Program-made: the position numbers and the translations under genes
From: Candidatus Poseidonia sp.
GTDB lineage: Archaea; Thermoplasmatota; Poseidoniia; Poseidoniales; Poseidoniaceae
Reading direction: 5' to 3'
NCBI GenBank assembly: GCA_030827745.1
Contig: JAURDW010000010.1
Location: 1-42,916 of the forward strand
DNA length: 42,916 nucleotides
Notes under the pieces: model-generated
What the model saw: only the letters and a program-made list of their open reading frames with translations
What the model was told of the DNA's origin: nothing
Databases searched by the model: none
Shown here: positions 1 through 8,964 of the stretch, piece after piece
Layout of the letters: every line of letters begins with the position of its first letter
How positions within the stretch are numbered: position 1 is the first letter of the stretch

Positions 1-326
1 ATGAACAAGGGGATTTCACGCTGACCATTCGTGGCTTGCCAAAGGCCGTGGCACAATTTGTTCGGCTCAGCAAAACATTGATTCCACCCTCAACCGTGAG
101 CGTACAACATATTAACAGCAATTTTGAACGGTTTGAAGAACACCTCACGCCTCGTCAATTGGAATGCTTTCTCCTCGCTTCGCAACACGGGTATTACGAC
201 GACCCAAAACGCATCACTGTTCAGGGTCTCGCCGAGGTCAAAGGCATCGCACGCTCGACGTTTCAAGAACATCTCAGCATGGCCGAACAAGCTGCGCTCA
301 AATGGATGGCGGACGGCTTAAACTAG
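1..326 (+). CDS. HTH_10 (bacterio-opsin activator-type) regulator, 3' end
   Basis: This is the C-terminal part of a gene that begins upstream; the frame is open from base 3 with no stop or convincing start, so the 5' end is missing. The last ~55 residues, from LTPRQLECFLLA through a helix-turn-helix with GIARSTFQEHL, match the HTH_10 domain of the archaeal bacterio-opsin activator family, where 'LT.RQ.E.L..A...GYY..PR' is typical. Such proteins are DNA-binding regulators, often with an N-terminal sensor domain that would lie outside this window. The stop is 40 bp before the aromatic operon on the same strand, so read-through or local regulation is possible but not shown. Confidence 0.8.
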   Translation, partial: EQGDFTLTIRGLPKAVAQFVRLSKTLIPPSTVSVQHINSNFERFEEHLTPRQLECFLLASQHGYYDDPKRITVQGLAEVKGIARSTFQEHLSMAEQAALKWMADGLN

Positions 327-366
327 CCAGCAAGATACAAACCTTTGATGAACGAGGGGGCCTCCC

Positions 367-1170
367 ATGGCCATGAACAAGGAACAACGTCTCGCTTCCC
401 TGCTGCCCCAAGGCAAGGGCGTCTGGATTCCCATTGACCACGGAGCTTCCGACTATCCGAATGAAGGGCTGGAAGACCTCGAAGGGTTGATTATGCACCT
501 CATTCGCGCCGAGGTGGACGTCATTCTCGCTCAGAAGGGCGTGGTGAGCCGGTACGCCCACCTCTGCGAGGGCACGGCGACCAACATGGTCATCCACTAT
601 TCCGTTTCAACCCGTCACAGCGGACCAAACAGCAACAACAAGGTGTTGGTGGGCGGGGCGGATGAGACGTTGAGTCGAGGCGGCCTGGGCGTTTCAAGCC
701 AAGTCAACATGGGAAGCGAAACCGAGCCCGAGATGATCGAACGTATGGGGGAATTGAACCGTCAAGCCCACCTTCTCGGCCTGCCTGCTTTTGGTATGGT
801 CTATGCACGTGGACCTCACCTCAACCCCTTGGATGGCGACCCCACCGGTGGCCAGGCCCACGCTGTCCGATTGGCGTTTGAATTGGGGTGCGATGCAGCA
901 AAAACGACCTGGACGGGGTCTTCCAATTCCTTCGCAACGGTGGCCGCCGCTGCTCCCATTCCTTTGCTGGTGGCCGGCGGCCCAGCCTCGGGTGACCAGC
1001 GAGCCGTGCTCGAAATGGTGGCTGCTGCGTTGGAGGTTGGTGCAAGCGGGGTGTGCATGGGACGCCAAGTCTTCGCCCATCCTCGCCCCGAATCAATGGC
1101 CCGGGCATTGGTGTTGCTCGTCCACAAAGGAGCAAGCGTCGATGAGGCTCTGGCCGCATGCGAGTGGTAG
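367..1170 (+). CDS. aroA': 2-amino-3,7-dideoxy-D-threo-hept-6-ulosonate synthase (ADH synthase)
   Basis: Class I aldolase of the DhnA/FbaB family, 267 aa, close to the usual length. In archaea lacking DAHP synthase it condenses L-aspartate semialdehyde with 6-deoxy-5-ketofructose 1-phosphate as the first step to dehydroquinate. Visible features: the PIDHG motif (Asp24, His25), Tyr146 in MVYARG, the Schiff-base lysine Lys179 in AAKTTWTG, and the phosphate-binding LVAGGP (201-206) and GVCMGRQVF segments. The start follows a purine-rich gaggggg stretch; Met3 is an equally good start. It leads the operon and is followed by DHQ synthase II, its pathway partner, which argues against a fructose-bisphosphate aldolase role. 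Confidence 0.9.
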   Translation: MAMNKEQRLASLLPQGKGVWIPIDHGASDYPNEGLEDLEGLIMHLIRAEVDVILAQKGVVSRYAHLCEGTATNMVIHYSVSTRHSGPNSNNKVLVGGADETLSRGGLGVSSQVNMGSETEPEMIERMGELNRQAHLLGLPAFGMVYARGPHLNPLDGDPTGGQAHAVRLAFELGCDAAKTTWTGSSNSFATVAAAAPIPLLVAGGPASGDQRAVLEMVAAALEVGASGVCMGRQVFAHPRPESMARALVLLVHKGASVDEALAACEW

Positions 1171-1178
1171 GTGAACGC

Positions 1179-2207
1179 ATGGAACTCTGGCTTCGTCTTG
1201 CTCCGGGAGAGGAACCAGCGGGAGAGGAGGGCGTTGACCGATACCTCTCAACAACACCGAGCGACGAGCATCTGCATGTTTCCTCGGGCGTTCTTACTGG
1301 ACCTGACGGTCCGCTCGGCGCTCATGTGGTCATCACCGACGGCGAAACGCAGACGAGCGGCATTGAATTGATGGGCAGTGTCGAGTGGATCCTTGTTGAA
1401 TGCGAATCATGGTCAATGATTCCTCTTGAGAACCTCATTGCTGCACGAACGGGGAGCCCAACAAAAATCGCCGCCATCATCAACGCCCCGATGCAGGCAC
1501 AAGGCGCAGGCTTTGCCCTCCACGAAGGCGTGGACGCCTTGGTCGTCGACCGTGTGGAGGCGATGCTCCAAGCCGCTATGGCGGTGAAATCGCAACGTTT
1601 GGAGCAAGCTCCCGCTCCCACGCCGGCCACGCTTCACACCGAAGACCTCGCCGTTTCCACGATGCTTGTCCAACACGTCGAAGAAGCGGGTGTAGGCGAC
1701 CGTTACTGCTTGGACTTCCTTTCCCTGTTTCAGCCCAACGAGGGCTTGCTTGTCGGGTCCTCAGCCTCGACATTGCTTCTTGTTCACAGCGAAACCGTGC
1801 CCTCCATGTTTGTCCCGACCCGCCCGTTCCGAGTGAACGCCGGGGCGCCTCATGCGTACGTGATGATGGCCGACGGTGCAACGAAATACATGGCTGAGTT
1901 GACGGCGGGAGACGCCGTTTTGGCAGTGGCGTCCACCGGTGATGCACGGAGCGTTGTTCTCGGGCGTGTCAAAATTGAGCAACGGCCAATGGTCAAAATT
2001 AGCGTTGTGACATCGGGGAACAACGAACGGAAACCTCAAATGTCCCATGTGTTCTTGCAACAAGCAGAAACGGTTCGTTTGATGGCCAATCCCAACACAC
2101 CTGTCTCCGTGACCGACATCGCCGCGGGCGATTCTGTCCTTGGCTGGTGCGGGCACGGTGGGCGTCATTTGGGGAAAGCCATCGGCAGCCGAGTGGAGGA
2201 ACGTTAA
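1179..2207 (+). CDS. aroB': 3-dehydroquinate synthase II (archaeal type)
   Basis: Converts ADH to 3-dehydroquinate by NAD-dependent oxidative deamination and cyclisation, replacing the bacterial AroB reaction. Family signatures are clear: VGDRYCLDF, EGLLVGSSAS, the strongly conserved RPFRVNAGAPHAYV, LGRVKIEQRPM, and a C-terminal GGRHLG. Length is 342 aa from the ATG at 1179, 8 bp after the stop of the ADH synthase gene. An upstream in-frame start at 1158 would overlap that gene and adds seven residues. It belongs to the same operon and pathway as the flanking genes. The match to DHQS-II is unambiguous and no essential motif is missing. Confidence 0.92.
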   Translation: MELWLRLAPGEEPAGEEGVDRYLSTTPSDEHLHVSSGVLTGPDGPLGAHVVITDGETQTSGIELMGSVEWILVECESWSMIPLENLIAARTGSPTKIAAIINAPMQAQGAGFALHEGVDALVVDRVEAMLQAAMAVKSQRLEQAPAPTPATLHTEDLAVSTMLVQHVEEAGVGDRYCLDFLSLFQPNEGLLVGSSASTLLLVHSETVPSMFVPTRPFRVNAGAPHAYVMMADGATKYMAELTAGDAVLAVASTGDARSVVLGRVKIEQRPMVKISVVTSGNNERKPQMSHVFLQQAETVRLMANPNTPVSVTDIAAGDSVLGWCGHGGRHLGKAIGSRVEER

Positions 2208-2209
2208 CG

Positions 2210-3103
2210 ATGGCGGTTTTGGGCAAGGGTTCGGCGCACGGTGCGTGCAGCCTTTTGCATGCTGCCCCACTTGGCTACGGTTCTTGCATGGCCCTCAACC
2301 TCCCCATAACCGTCCGCTTGCTCGATCGGCCCAGCAAGCGAGAACTCAACGACCCCGACGGTGTTCTCGACCGCGTGCTGGAGGCTTGGCAATCGGCAGA
2401 CCACCCGCTTCCCGAAGGGTACGAAGCCGATGAACTCCACTGGGGCGTGAATTCAAAAATTCCTGCAAAACAAGGCCTCAAATCCTCTGCAGCCACCTGC
2501 ATCGCCGCCCTGCGAGCGCTTGTGCATGCGACCGGGGCTCACCTCGAGCCTCACGAGATGGTTCATCTTGCGGCCACGGCCCAGTTGGCCGCAGGCGTTT
2601 CCTTGACCGGGTCCATTGACGACGCGTGGGGGTGCATGACGCCCGGCTGGAAACTTGTGGATGTTCAGGCCCCTATCGCCGAAGGCGTGTTGCTGGAAGA
2701 CCAAGGTTTGCCCAGCGAAGAGTGGATTGTGGTCTTGGTCCTTCGTGGACCCCGAGAACACCAGCCGCAGCTCGCTGATTTTGAGCCTCATTTACCCGCC
2801 TTTCAACAAGCGTTGGATGCTCTCCAAACACGAAACCCGCTGGTGGCCTTGACTTGGAACGGGCGAGGAAGCGCTGCAGCCTTCAAGGACATTGAAGGCA
2901 GAAAGATGACGAACGACTCGTTCATGAACAGCGCCCGTGCCGCCGGCATCACCGGTTCTGGACCGGCCTTGGTTCTCGTCATCCCCCAAAACCAACGACA
3001 AGCCATTGACCGCATCAGGTCATGGTACACCGGGCGCTACAGCAACGTGGAGATTGTTGAAACCACCTTTCTCTCCCGAGAAGGGGATGACGAACTCGAG
3101 TGA
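2210..3103 (+). CDS. aroK: Shikimate kinase, archaeal GHMP type
   Basis: Phosphorylates shikimate to shikimate 3-phosphate. This is the archaeal GHMP-superfamily enzyme, unrelated to bacterial AroK. The 297-aa protein shows the GHMP phosphate-binding loop PAKQGLKSSAAT (about 85-96), the acidic pair Asp127-Asp128 in SLTGSIDDAWG, and the C-terminal glycine motif GITGSGPALVL (about 246-256). The start at 2210 is set by gtggagga about 10 bp upstream; it lies 2 bp after the DHQ synthase stop. A longer frame from 2147 would overlap that gene and adds residues that do not look like the family. Other GHMP kinases are possible on motif alone, but the operon makes shikimate kinase the best call. Confidence 0.9.
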   Translation: MAVLGKGSAHGACSLLHAAPLGYGSCMALNLPITVRLLDRPSKRELNDPDGVLDRVLEAWQSADHPLPEGYEADELHWGVNSKIPAKQGLKSSAATCIAALRALVHATGAHLEPHEMVHLAATAQLAAGVSLTGSIDDAWGCMTPGWKLVDVQAPIAEGVLLEDQGLPSEEWIVVLVLRGPREHQPQLADFEPHLPAFQQALDALQTRNPLVALTWNGRGSAAAFKDIEGRKMTNDSFMNSARAAGITGSGPALVLVIPQNQRQAIDRIRSWYTGRYSNVEIVETTFLSREGDDELE

Positions 3104-3124
3104 ACACCTTCTAAAAGGGCAAGG

Positions 3125-4228
3125 ATGTGGAAATTCCCGTTCATCATGCAGATGCGTTTGGGTGAGGTCGTGCGCATCACCCTCAACGGGTCAAGCCATG
3201 GTCCTTCGGTCGGAGCGGTTCTCGAGGGCATTCCTGCGGGTTTAACCGTCGACGATGCTCAAATCAACGCCGATATGATGTTGAGAAAAACAGGCGGCAC
3301 CTTCAGCAGCAAGCGGAAGGAGGCGGATGTGGTCGAATGGCTCAGCGGCGTTGAGGACGGTGTGACAAGTGGAGAAACCATTGAGTTGCAGATCGCCAAC
3401 GCCGATGCCCGCTCGACCGATTACAGCTTCCTGCCGCATCACCCAAGACCCGGCCACCAAGACCTCGTGATGCACAAACGCATGCAGGGAGAGGCGGACC
3501 TCCGTGGCGGAGGCACCTCAAGCGCCAGAATGACGGCCCCCTTGGTGGCCGCTGCCGCTCTCCTCCGTCCTTGGCTGAAGGCTCACGGCATTGAGGTGGA
3601 AGCCCACGTTGGCGCTGTTGGCGGCGTTCAAGCGAAGCCCATGAACGCCAGTCCTCCTCGATGGAGTTCGGACCTTTGCCAATCGCTGCGTTGTCGCGAC
3701 CCGGAGGCCGCCCAACAGATGGCAGAGTTGATCGAAACCACGAGGAAGCGACGCGATTCAATCGGTTCGAGGGTTGATTTGGAGATTCGGGGCCTTCCCC
3801 TTGGATTGGGCGAACCGTGGTTTGACGGTTTGGAACCCGCTCTGGCTCGTGCCCTCATGGCCGTTCCTGCAGCCCGAGGGGTTGAATTCGGTTCGGGCTT
3901 TGGTGTTCAAACCATGCTCGGTAGCGAGCACAACGACATGTGGGGTGGGAGCGCCGAAGCACCGGAATTGGAAGGTGAGCGCCCAGACGGGGCTTTGGCT
4001 GGGCTTGCAACCGGTGCCACGGTTCACGTCGGTGTGGCCCTCAAACCTCCCTCAAGCATCCCTCAAGAGCAAGTCACGCTGAATTTGGCAACCGACCGGC
4101 AAGAGCCCTTGCTGGTAAAGGGGCGGCACGACCCCGTGTTGGCGCCGCGAGGCGTGGCGGTCGTCGAAGCGATGGCCATCCTCGTCATCGCTGACCTGCA
4201 CGTGCGTGGAGGGTTCAACAATGCGTGA
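3125..4228 (+). CDS. aroC: Chorismate synthase
   Basis: Converts 5-enolpyruvylshikimate 3-phosphate to chorismate using reduced FMN. Signatures: GSSHGPSVG near the N-terminus (the conserved His of the GxSHG motif), HPRPGHQD with the second conserved His, GGGTSSARMTA, EFGSGFG and the C-terminal GRHDPVLAPRGVAVVEAM. Up to 367 aa, the normal size. The first two motifs are slightly divergent: Ser in place of Glu in GESHG, and Thr where GGGR is common. The start is uncertain: 3125, 3146 and 3152 are all ATG, and the usual N-terminus fits 3152 best. EPSP synthase and dehydroquinase/shikimate dehydrogenase are not in this window and must be encoded elsewhere. Confidence 0.93.
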   Translation: MWKFPFIMQMRLGEVVRITLNGSSHGPSVGAVLEGIPAGLTVDDAQINADMMLRKTGGTFSSKRKEADVVEWLSGVEDGVTSGETIELQIANADARSTDYSFLPHHPRPGHQDLVMHKRMQGEADLRGGGTSSARMTAPLVAAAALLRPWLKAHGIEVEAHVGAVGGVQAKPMNASPPRWSSDLCQSLRCRDPEAAQQMAELIETTRKRRDSIGSRVDLEIRGLPLGLGEPWFDGLEPALARALMAVPAARGVEFGSGFGVQTMLGSEHNDMWGGSAEAPELEGERPDGALAGLATGATVHVGVALKPPSSIPQEQVTLNLATDRQEPLLVKGRHDPVLAPRGVAVVEAMAILVIADLHVRGGFNNA

Positions 4229-5534
4229 ATCTCCAGAGGTGCACAAGTTTGGAGGCTCCTGCCTTCGCGACCGAAGCGACCTCGAGCGCATCGCTCACAT
4301 CGTCCACGAGGCGGAGCGGCCGGTCGTGCTCGTCGTTTCGGCCCTTTGGGGGACCACGGACCGCCTGATGCGGGCCGCCAAGGAACCGAGGTATGCCGGA
4401 CGGTTGGTCAACGACCTCGCCAGCCATCACTTACGATTTGCACCCTCGCTTGTTGATTCCCCACTCTACGAACTCTTTCAAGGCGTTTTGGGCGGTATCG
4501 AAACCTCGCTCGCCTCCCTTGCAAGCAACGACGGCGATACCTTGGCCTACAACCGTCTGCTCGCCGCTGGAGAACGGCTTTCCGCGTTGGTCATCGCTCA
4601 CGACCTCGTGCAGCGAGGCATCCCCGCACATCCTTTGGGAGCAGAAGATGTTGGGCTTTGCCTGGAAGGCGTCGGCACGGCGAGGACTGTTGATATGGTG
4701 CGTTCAGCACAAAAAATCGACCAAAGTGCCTTCTCAGACGTTCCCGTCGTCACGGGTTGGTTTGGAGAGGGAAGCGACGGCCACATCGCCCTCTTGGGAC
4801 GGGGCGGTAGCGACCATACCGCAACCGCTCTGGCGGCCTTGTTGAAAGCTCAGCGTGTCGTTCTTTGGAAGGATGTTCTTGGCATCTATCCCATCAATCC
4901 TCGATGGGGTATCGCTTCCTCGCCCATTCCCTACCTTGGTTACGCCGAGGCTGTTGAATTTGCGAACGCCGATGCCACCATCATCCATCCAGCAACGGTG
5001 GAACCTGTTTACACGCTTGGCATCCCTATCGAAATACGTCATCTGGCCGGTCACGGCCAGGATAATCTGAAAACGGTGATCGGTCCCGACATTGAAGGCC
5101 CTTCTTTCATCAAGGGCGTAGCCTGTATTCCTCGCGTGGCCTGTTTGGACGTTCGTCCTAACTCCATGCGAGGGCCTGCCAATGCCCTCGGAGATGTGTT
5201 GACGGAACTCCAAGAAACCGACGTCCGGATTTGTTCGTTTGAAACGACGCCAAACCGTTGGCGGTTCATCATCCCGCAACACGACGTCAAACGCAGCGTG
5301 GACGTTCTCAAGCGCCATGAGGCTGAGACGACGTATGCCTACTACGCTGCAATGTTGTCCTTCATCGGATGCAAAGATAGCGCCGACCTCAAGGTATTGC
5401 TCGGTGATGACAGTTCCATTGAGCAGGGCCTGCTCCATGTCACCAAAGCCTCGGCGCATCTCCTCACGCAGCGCGTGGACATCTCGGCAATGCTCGATGA
5501 ATTGATGACCACCATCAAAACCTCACAGGCCTGA
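4221..5534 (+). CDS. Aspartokinase
   Basis: Phosphorylates L-aspartate, the entry to aspartate semialdehyde. Motifs: KFGGSCLRD at the N-terminus, VVSALWGTTDRL, AGERLSALV, LGRGGSDHTATALA for nucleotide and aspartate binding, and WKDVLGIYPINPR, followed by an ACT-like regulatory region over the last ~140 residues. About 437 aa, normal for a monofunctional enzyme with ACT domains. The ATG at 4221 overlaps the chorismate synthase stop by 8 bp, with gtggagg as ribosome site, indicating translational coupling. Its place at the end of the aromatic operon makes sense because aspartate semialdehyde is a substrate of ADH synthase. Feedback by lysine or threonine cannot be judged. Confidence 0.92.
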   Translation: MRESPEVHKFGGSCLRDRSDLERIAHIVHEAERPVVLVVSALWGTTDRLMRAAKEPRYAGRLVNDLASHHLRFAPSLVDSPLYELFQGVLGGIETSLASLASNDGDTLAYNRLLAAGERLSALVIAHDLVQRGIPAHPLGAEDVGLCLEGVGTARTVDMVRSAQKIDQSAFSDVPVVTGWFGEGSDGHIALLGRGGSDHTATALAALLKAQRVVLWKDVLGIYPINPRWGIASSPIPYLGYAEAVEFANADATIIHPATVEPVYTLGIPIEIRHLAGHGQDNLKTVIGPDIEGPSFIKGVACIPRVACLDVRPNSMRGPANALGDVLTELQETDVRICSFETTPNRWRFIIPQHDVKRSVDVLKRHEAETTYAYYAAMLSFIGCKDSADLKVLLGDDSSIEQGLLHVTKASAHLLTQRVDISAMLDELMTTIKTSQA

Positions 5535-5542
5535 GGTGTCGT

Positions 5543-6466
5543 TTACTCTGCTTGCTTCTCGCGGAAGCGTTGCAAGTGGGTTGGAAGGTTTAATCCAAAC
5601 AAAATGCCCACGGTGATGAAAACGAACAACGTGCCGAGGGCAACACCGTACACCGAAGTCAGTTCAACCGACTCCCGCATGCGAAGGGCGGTGTCGCTGG
5701 AGAAGATCCCGACGATTGCGGGAAGAATGGTGTTTGCCGAAAGGACAAACCAAGCCAACAACGTGGCAAGAACGGGGTTGATGATGAGCGAGCGGTGGTA
5801 TTTCGACACGATTTTCTTTGGATTCATCACGTAGACTTCGTTGGTCCTGATGCTCGTGTCGAGCATGGAGTATCGGATAACCCCGTTGCTGAGTTCAAAA
5901 TACATGATGAGCAAAACCGAATACACCACCACGAGGATGGAGAGCATGGTGGGGCTGTCCTGCAGACCGAAGAGGTCGTTGGACAGAGCCGTGGTGGAAG
6001 AAGCAAAGCGAAGAATCGCGAGGATGAAGAGCAAGTTGCTTCCCAAGGAAAGTCGAGCGTCGCGCTTGAACGCTCCCATGAACCCGAGAACGGTCGCACC
6101 GGCGATGACCACCAGTTGCATGATGTTGGCGAAGCCGAGACTTCCCGTCAAAATGTACCACATGGTCCCCTGCGGGGGAGAGATGATGTAGGTGAGGAAG
6201 GCCAAGGCGACCAAGACACCGTACACGCCGATCTGCAGGTTTTGGACCATCTTGTCGGGGGGAAGGAACTTCATCTTGGGAACCAGAGGTCCACCGAGAA
6301 GACTTTCGATAAAACTGGGGATTTCAACCGTTGGGATGGCGTCTTTTGGAATGTCGCTTCCAGAGCCGACTTGACCGGCTGCCTTCTTTCGGGAAGGAGC
6401 GGATGAACGAACCGTCTTTCCGTCGTACAGGTGGGAAGTGTCGGCCGATGGCTTGTTGATCGTCAT
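5543..6466 (-). CDS. Multi-pass membrane protein of unknown function
   Basis: A 307-aa protein I do not recognise. The first ~70 residues are polar with Ser, Lys and Pro, then about six hydrophobic segments follow (around 78-98, 105-132, 142-165, 172-193, 228-258, 270-297), with a short charged C-tail. There are no enzyme motifs. It is the last gene of the DUF4350-MoxR-DUF58 run; the start has gaggtgag as ribosome site and lies 9 bp after the DUF58 stop, so co-expression is very likely. It probably forms part of the same envelope complex. Its stop lies 8 bp from that of the convergent aspartokinase gene. Confidence 0.75.
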   Translation of the reverse strand: MTINKPSADTSHLYDGKTVRSSAPSRKKAAGQVGSGSDIPKDAIPTVEIPSFIESLLGGPLVPKMKFLPPDKMVQNLQIGVYGVLVALAFLTYIISPPQGTMWYILTGSLGFANIMQLVVIAGATVLGFMGAFKRDARLSLGSNLLFILAILRFASSTTALSNDLFGLQDSPTMLSILVVVYSVLLIMYFELSNGVIRYSMLDTSIRTNEVYVMNPKKIVSKYHRSLIINPVLATLLAWFVLSANTILPAIVGIFSSDTALRMRESVELTSVYGVALGTLFVFITVGILFGLNLPTHLQRFREKQAE

Positions 6467-6475
6467 GCACTCACC

Positions 6476-7789
6476 TCAGAATCCTCGTGCCCCCGCAAGG
6501 GCGGTTGAAAGCAACATGTCAGGCTCCCAGTCCATGATGTTCACACCAAGACCACGGAGTTCGCCGATAAGCACGTCCCGTTCGGTCTTCATGACTTCGT
6601 AACCCGTCCGGTCGATGCGCTTGGCGTCAAATTCAAACTCGAGCGAGGACGGCGAAAGCACCGTGACGTCAAAGTCTCGAGCGCGGAAGTCACGCAAGGC
6701 GTTGACGATGGTGGGGTCGTCCTCAAGGTTGGAGAGGAAGATGATCGGACTTCCTTTGTTGATGTGAGGCAGGATGCGGTTGACCACGACTTGCAGTGGG
6801 ATGTTGCCTCGGGCGACGGCTCCGGCGAGCTTGGTCAAAATCACGTAGAGTTGCTTCTTTCCAGTGTCGCGGTCCACGCTGACAACTTCGTCTCCGTAAA
6901 CGATCACGCCGACGGAGTCGCGACGGCCGAGGAAGTACTTCGCCAGCGATGCGGCCGCTCGGGTCGAGTACACCAACGCGTTGCGGGAAACGGGTCCCGT
7001 CTCTGCAACCGCTCGCGAATCGACGATGATGATGACGTCGGAAACAGCATCACGCTCACGCTCGTTGACCATCAATTTCCCCGAGCGTGCGTAGGCGGAC
7101 CAGTTGATGGCCCGGAACGAATCGCCCTCGAAGTACTCACGCAACGAGTAAAACTCGGAACCAGGACCTGGTTGACGAATGTTCACCGCACCGGTGAAAA
7201 TCTTCGGCACACGCGACTTGACGAAGGTCTCTTTGAGGTCTTCCATCTTCGGGAACACAAGGAAATCGTTGTAGACATGCAATTCTTTCTCCTTGTGGAA
7301 CAACCCGAAGGCGTCTTGAATGCGCACCGTGACCGGGCCGAGGCTGTAGAAACCACGAAGCGGGCACTCAACGGTGTATTCGATGAAGGTCTCTCGGCGG
7401 GGGCCGAGCTCCATCAAAATGTAGTTGGCGCCTTCCTTGATTCGCATAACTTCGGGAACACGGTCTCGCACCTCCAGAATCTTCGGAAGAGATGATGTGT
7501 TTTGCATCCTGAGCGTGACGTTCAGCTCACCGTCTTCGAACATGCGGGCGCTGGAGAGTTTGCGCATGGCGACGACGCTGCCAAGGGCAGCACCTTCCTC
7601 TCCCGACCATTCTTCAGCTCGTCGGCCGCTTGAAGCCACGTCGGCGTGGTTCCCCAGGAGTGCAGCCCATGTGAGGAACACAAAAATGACGACGGCAATG
7701 GTGACAAGTTGGGTGTTTCGGAGGGTCAAGCCAAGAAGATACATGGCAACAGCTAGGCTGCCAAGCATGGCTGACTTGCGACTCCACAT
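6476..7789 (-). CDS. DUF58 domain protein (MoxR-associated)
   Basis: A 437-aa protein with two N-terminal membrane segments (about 5-22 and 26-46), a beta-rich region, then the DUF58 signature: SLREYFEGDSFRAINW followed by SAYARSGKLMVNERE. The following part resembles a von Willebrand factor A fold (DVIIIVDSRA), but the MIDAS is incomplete because DxSxS is not preserved. DUF58 proteins are regularly encoded next to MoxR ATPases and are thought to be their membrane-bound partners or substrates. A gaggtga ribosome site precedes the start, 30 bp after the MoxR gene. The exact role here is unknown. Confidence 0.88.
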   Translation of the reverse strand: MWSRKSAMLGSLAVAMYLLGLTLRNTQLVTIAVVIFVFLTWAALLGNHADVASSGRRAEEWSGEEGAALGSVVAMRKLSSARMFEDGELNVTLRMQNTSSLPKILEVRDRVPEVMRIKEGANYILMELGPRRETFIEYTVECPLRGFYSLGPVTVRIQDAFGLFHKEKELHVYNDFLVFPKMEDLKETFVKSRVPKIFTGAVNIRQPGPGSEFYSLREYFEGDSFRAINWSAYARSGKLMVNERERDAVSDVIIIVDSRAVAETGPVSRNALVYSTRAAASLAKYFLGRRDSVGVIVYGDEVVSVDRDTGKKQLYVILTKLAGAVARGNIPLQVVVNRILPHINKGSPIIFLSNLEDDPTIVNALRDFRARDFDVTVLSPSSLEFEFDAKRIDRTGYEVMKTERDVLIGELRGLGVNIMDWEPDMLLSTALAGARGF

Positions 7790-7819
7790 GTTCGATTCAC
7801 CTCGGTGTGCGGTTCAACT

Positions 7820-8947
7820 TCAAACCGTGGGCACAGGGACTTCTCGGAGGATGGCCTGAATGACCTCCCCTGATTCGAGACCCTTGATTTGGTGCTCGGG
7901 CTTCAAGATGATACGGTGGGCGATGGCAAGCTCTGCGATGGCCTTGACGTCGTCGGGTGTGACGAAGTCGCGACCACGAAGTGCTGCGGCTGCGCGAGAC
8001 GTCTTCAACAGGGCTTGAGAGCCACGAGGTGAAGCGCCAACGAGCACACGGGGGTCCTCACGGGTGCGGGACACGATCTCGACCATGTACATCCGCAGCG
8101 CAGGGTCGACGTAGACGTCTTCACAGGCTTGCTGCATGGCGATCACACGGGCGGGGTCGGTAATGACATCAACGTCAACAGCGTCCTTTCCACGGCTGAT
8201 ACGGCGGGCGAGGATTTCGTCTTCATCGGCTCGGTCAGGGTAACCCACGGACATCTTGAACATGAATCGGTCAAGTTGTGCTTCAGGAAGCGGGTAGGTA
8301 CCTTCCTGCTCAACGGGGTTTTGCGTGGCCATAACGATGAACGGGGCTGGCAACTTGTGCGTCACCGTACCGATGGTCACCTGCTTCTCCTGCATGGCCT
8401 CAAGCAGAGCAGCTTGGGTCTTGGGAGGTGCACGGTTGATCTCGTCAGCCAGAAGAAGGTTGCAGAACAACGGGCCGGGCTTGAACGTAAACTCGCCCTT
8501 CTTGGCGTCGTAAATGTTCGTACCGGTGATGTCAGCAGGGAGCAAGTCAGGCGTGAACTGAACACGCTTGAAGTCGCAACCAAGAGCGTCGGCAAAGGTG
8601 TTGGTCATCAACGTCTTGGCCAATCCAGGGTAGTCTTCGAAGAGAAGGTTCCCGTTGGACAGGATGTTGATCAACACGTTGTCGATAACGTGCGACTTTC
8701 CGATGATGACCTTTTGGACTTCGGCTGCGATTGCTTGCGCAATCGCACCGACGGCCTTGAGGCGCTCTCGGACTTCGGGGGTGCTTTGGTGCTTCGGCTG
8801 GGCCGGAGCGGCCGGTGCTGCAGGCGCGGCGGGTGCGGCGGGTGCCACCGGTGCCGCTGGAGCGGCGGGGGCGGCAGGGGCCACGGGTGCTGCGGGCGCT
8901 GCAGGAACAGGCGCGGGCGGGGCTGCTGGGGGGGCTGGGGGTTGCAT
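7820..8947 (-). CDS. MoxR-family AAA+ ATPase with Pro-Ala N-terminal tail
   Basis: A 375-aa ATPase. Residues 1-50 are almost purely Ala and Pro with some Val, a tail not usual in MoxR proteins. The AAA+ core follows: Walker A in EDYPGLAKT (Lys111-Thr112), Walker B in LLLADEIN (Asp168-Glu169), sensor 1 in MATQNP (Asn210), and the family hallmark EQEGTYPLPEAQLDRF. MoxR proteins act as chaperones in assembly of enzyme or envelope complexes together with VWA/DUF58 partners. An aaggagga ribosome site lies 8 bp before the ATG. It sits between the DUF4350 and DUF58 genes, the classic arrangement. Confidence 0.92.
   Translation of the reverse strand: MQPPAPPAAPPAPVPAAPAAPVAPAAPAAPAAPVAPAAPAAPAAPAAPAQPKHQSTPEVRERLKAVGAIAQAIAAEVQKVIIGKSHVIDNVLINILSNGNLLFEDYPGLAKTLMTNTFADALGCDFKRVQFTPDLLPADITGTNIYDAKKGEFTFKPGPLFCNLLLADEINRAPPKTQAALLEAMQEKQVTIGTVTHKLPAPFIVMATQNPVEQEGTYPLPEAQLDRFMFKMSVGYPDRADEDEILARRISRGKDAVDVDVITDPARVIAMQQACEDVYVDPALRMYMVEIVSRTREDPRVLVGASPRGSQALLKTSRAAAALRGRDFVTPDDVKAIAELAIAHRIILKPEHQIKGLESGEVIQAILREVPVPTV
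8805..8945 (-). repeat. GC-rich degenerate repeat encoding an Ala-Pro tail
   Basis: About 140 bases of imperfect 9-15 bp repeats of the form GCNGCNCCN on the coding strand, encoding repeated PAAPAAP/PVAPAAP units at the start of the MoxR gene. The units are not identical, so this is a diverged low-complexity tract, probably prone to length change between strains. The encoded stretch would be extended and flexible, acting as a linker or a binding arm. Confidence 0.75.
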
Positions 8948-8964
8948 GTCTTATCCTCCTTGTT

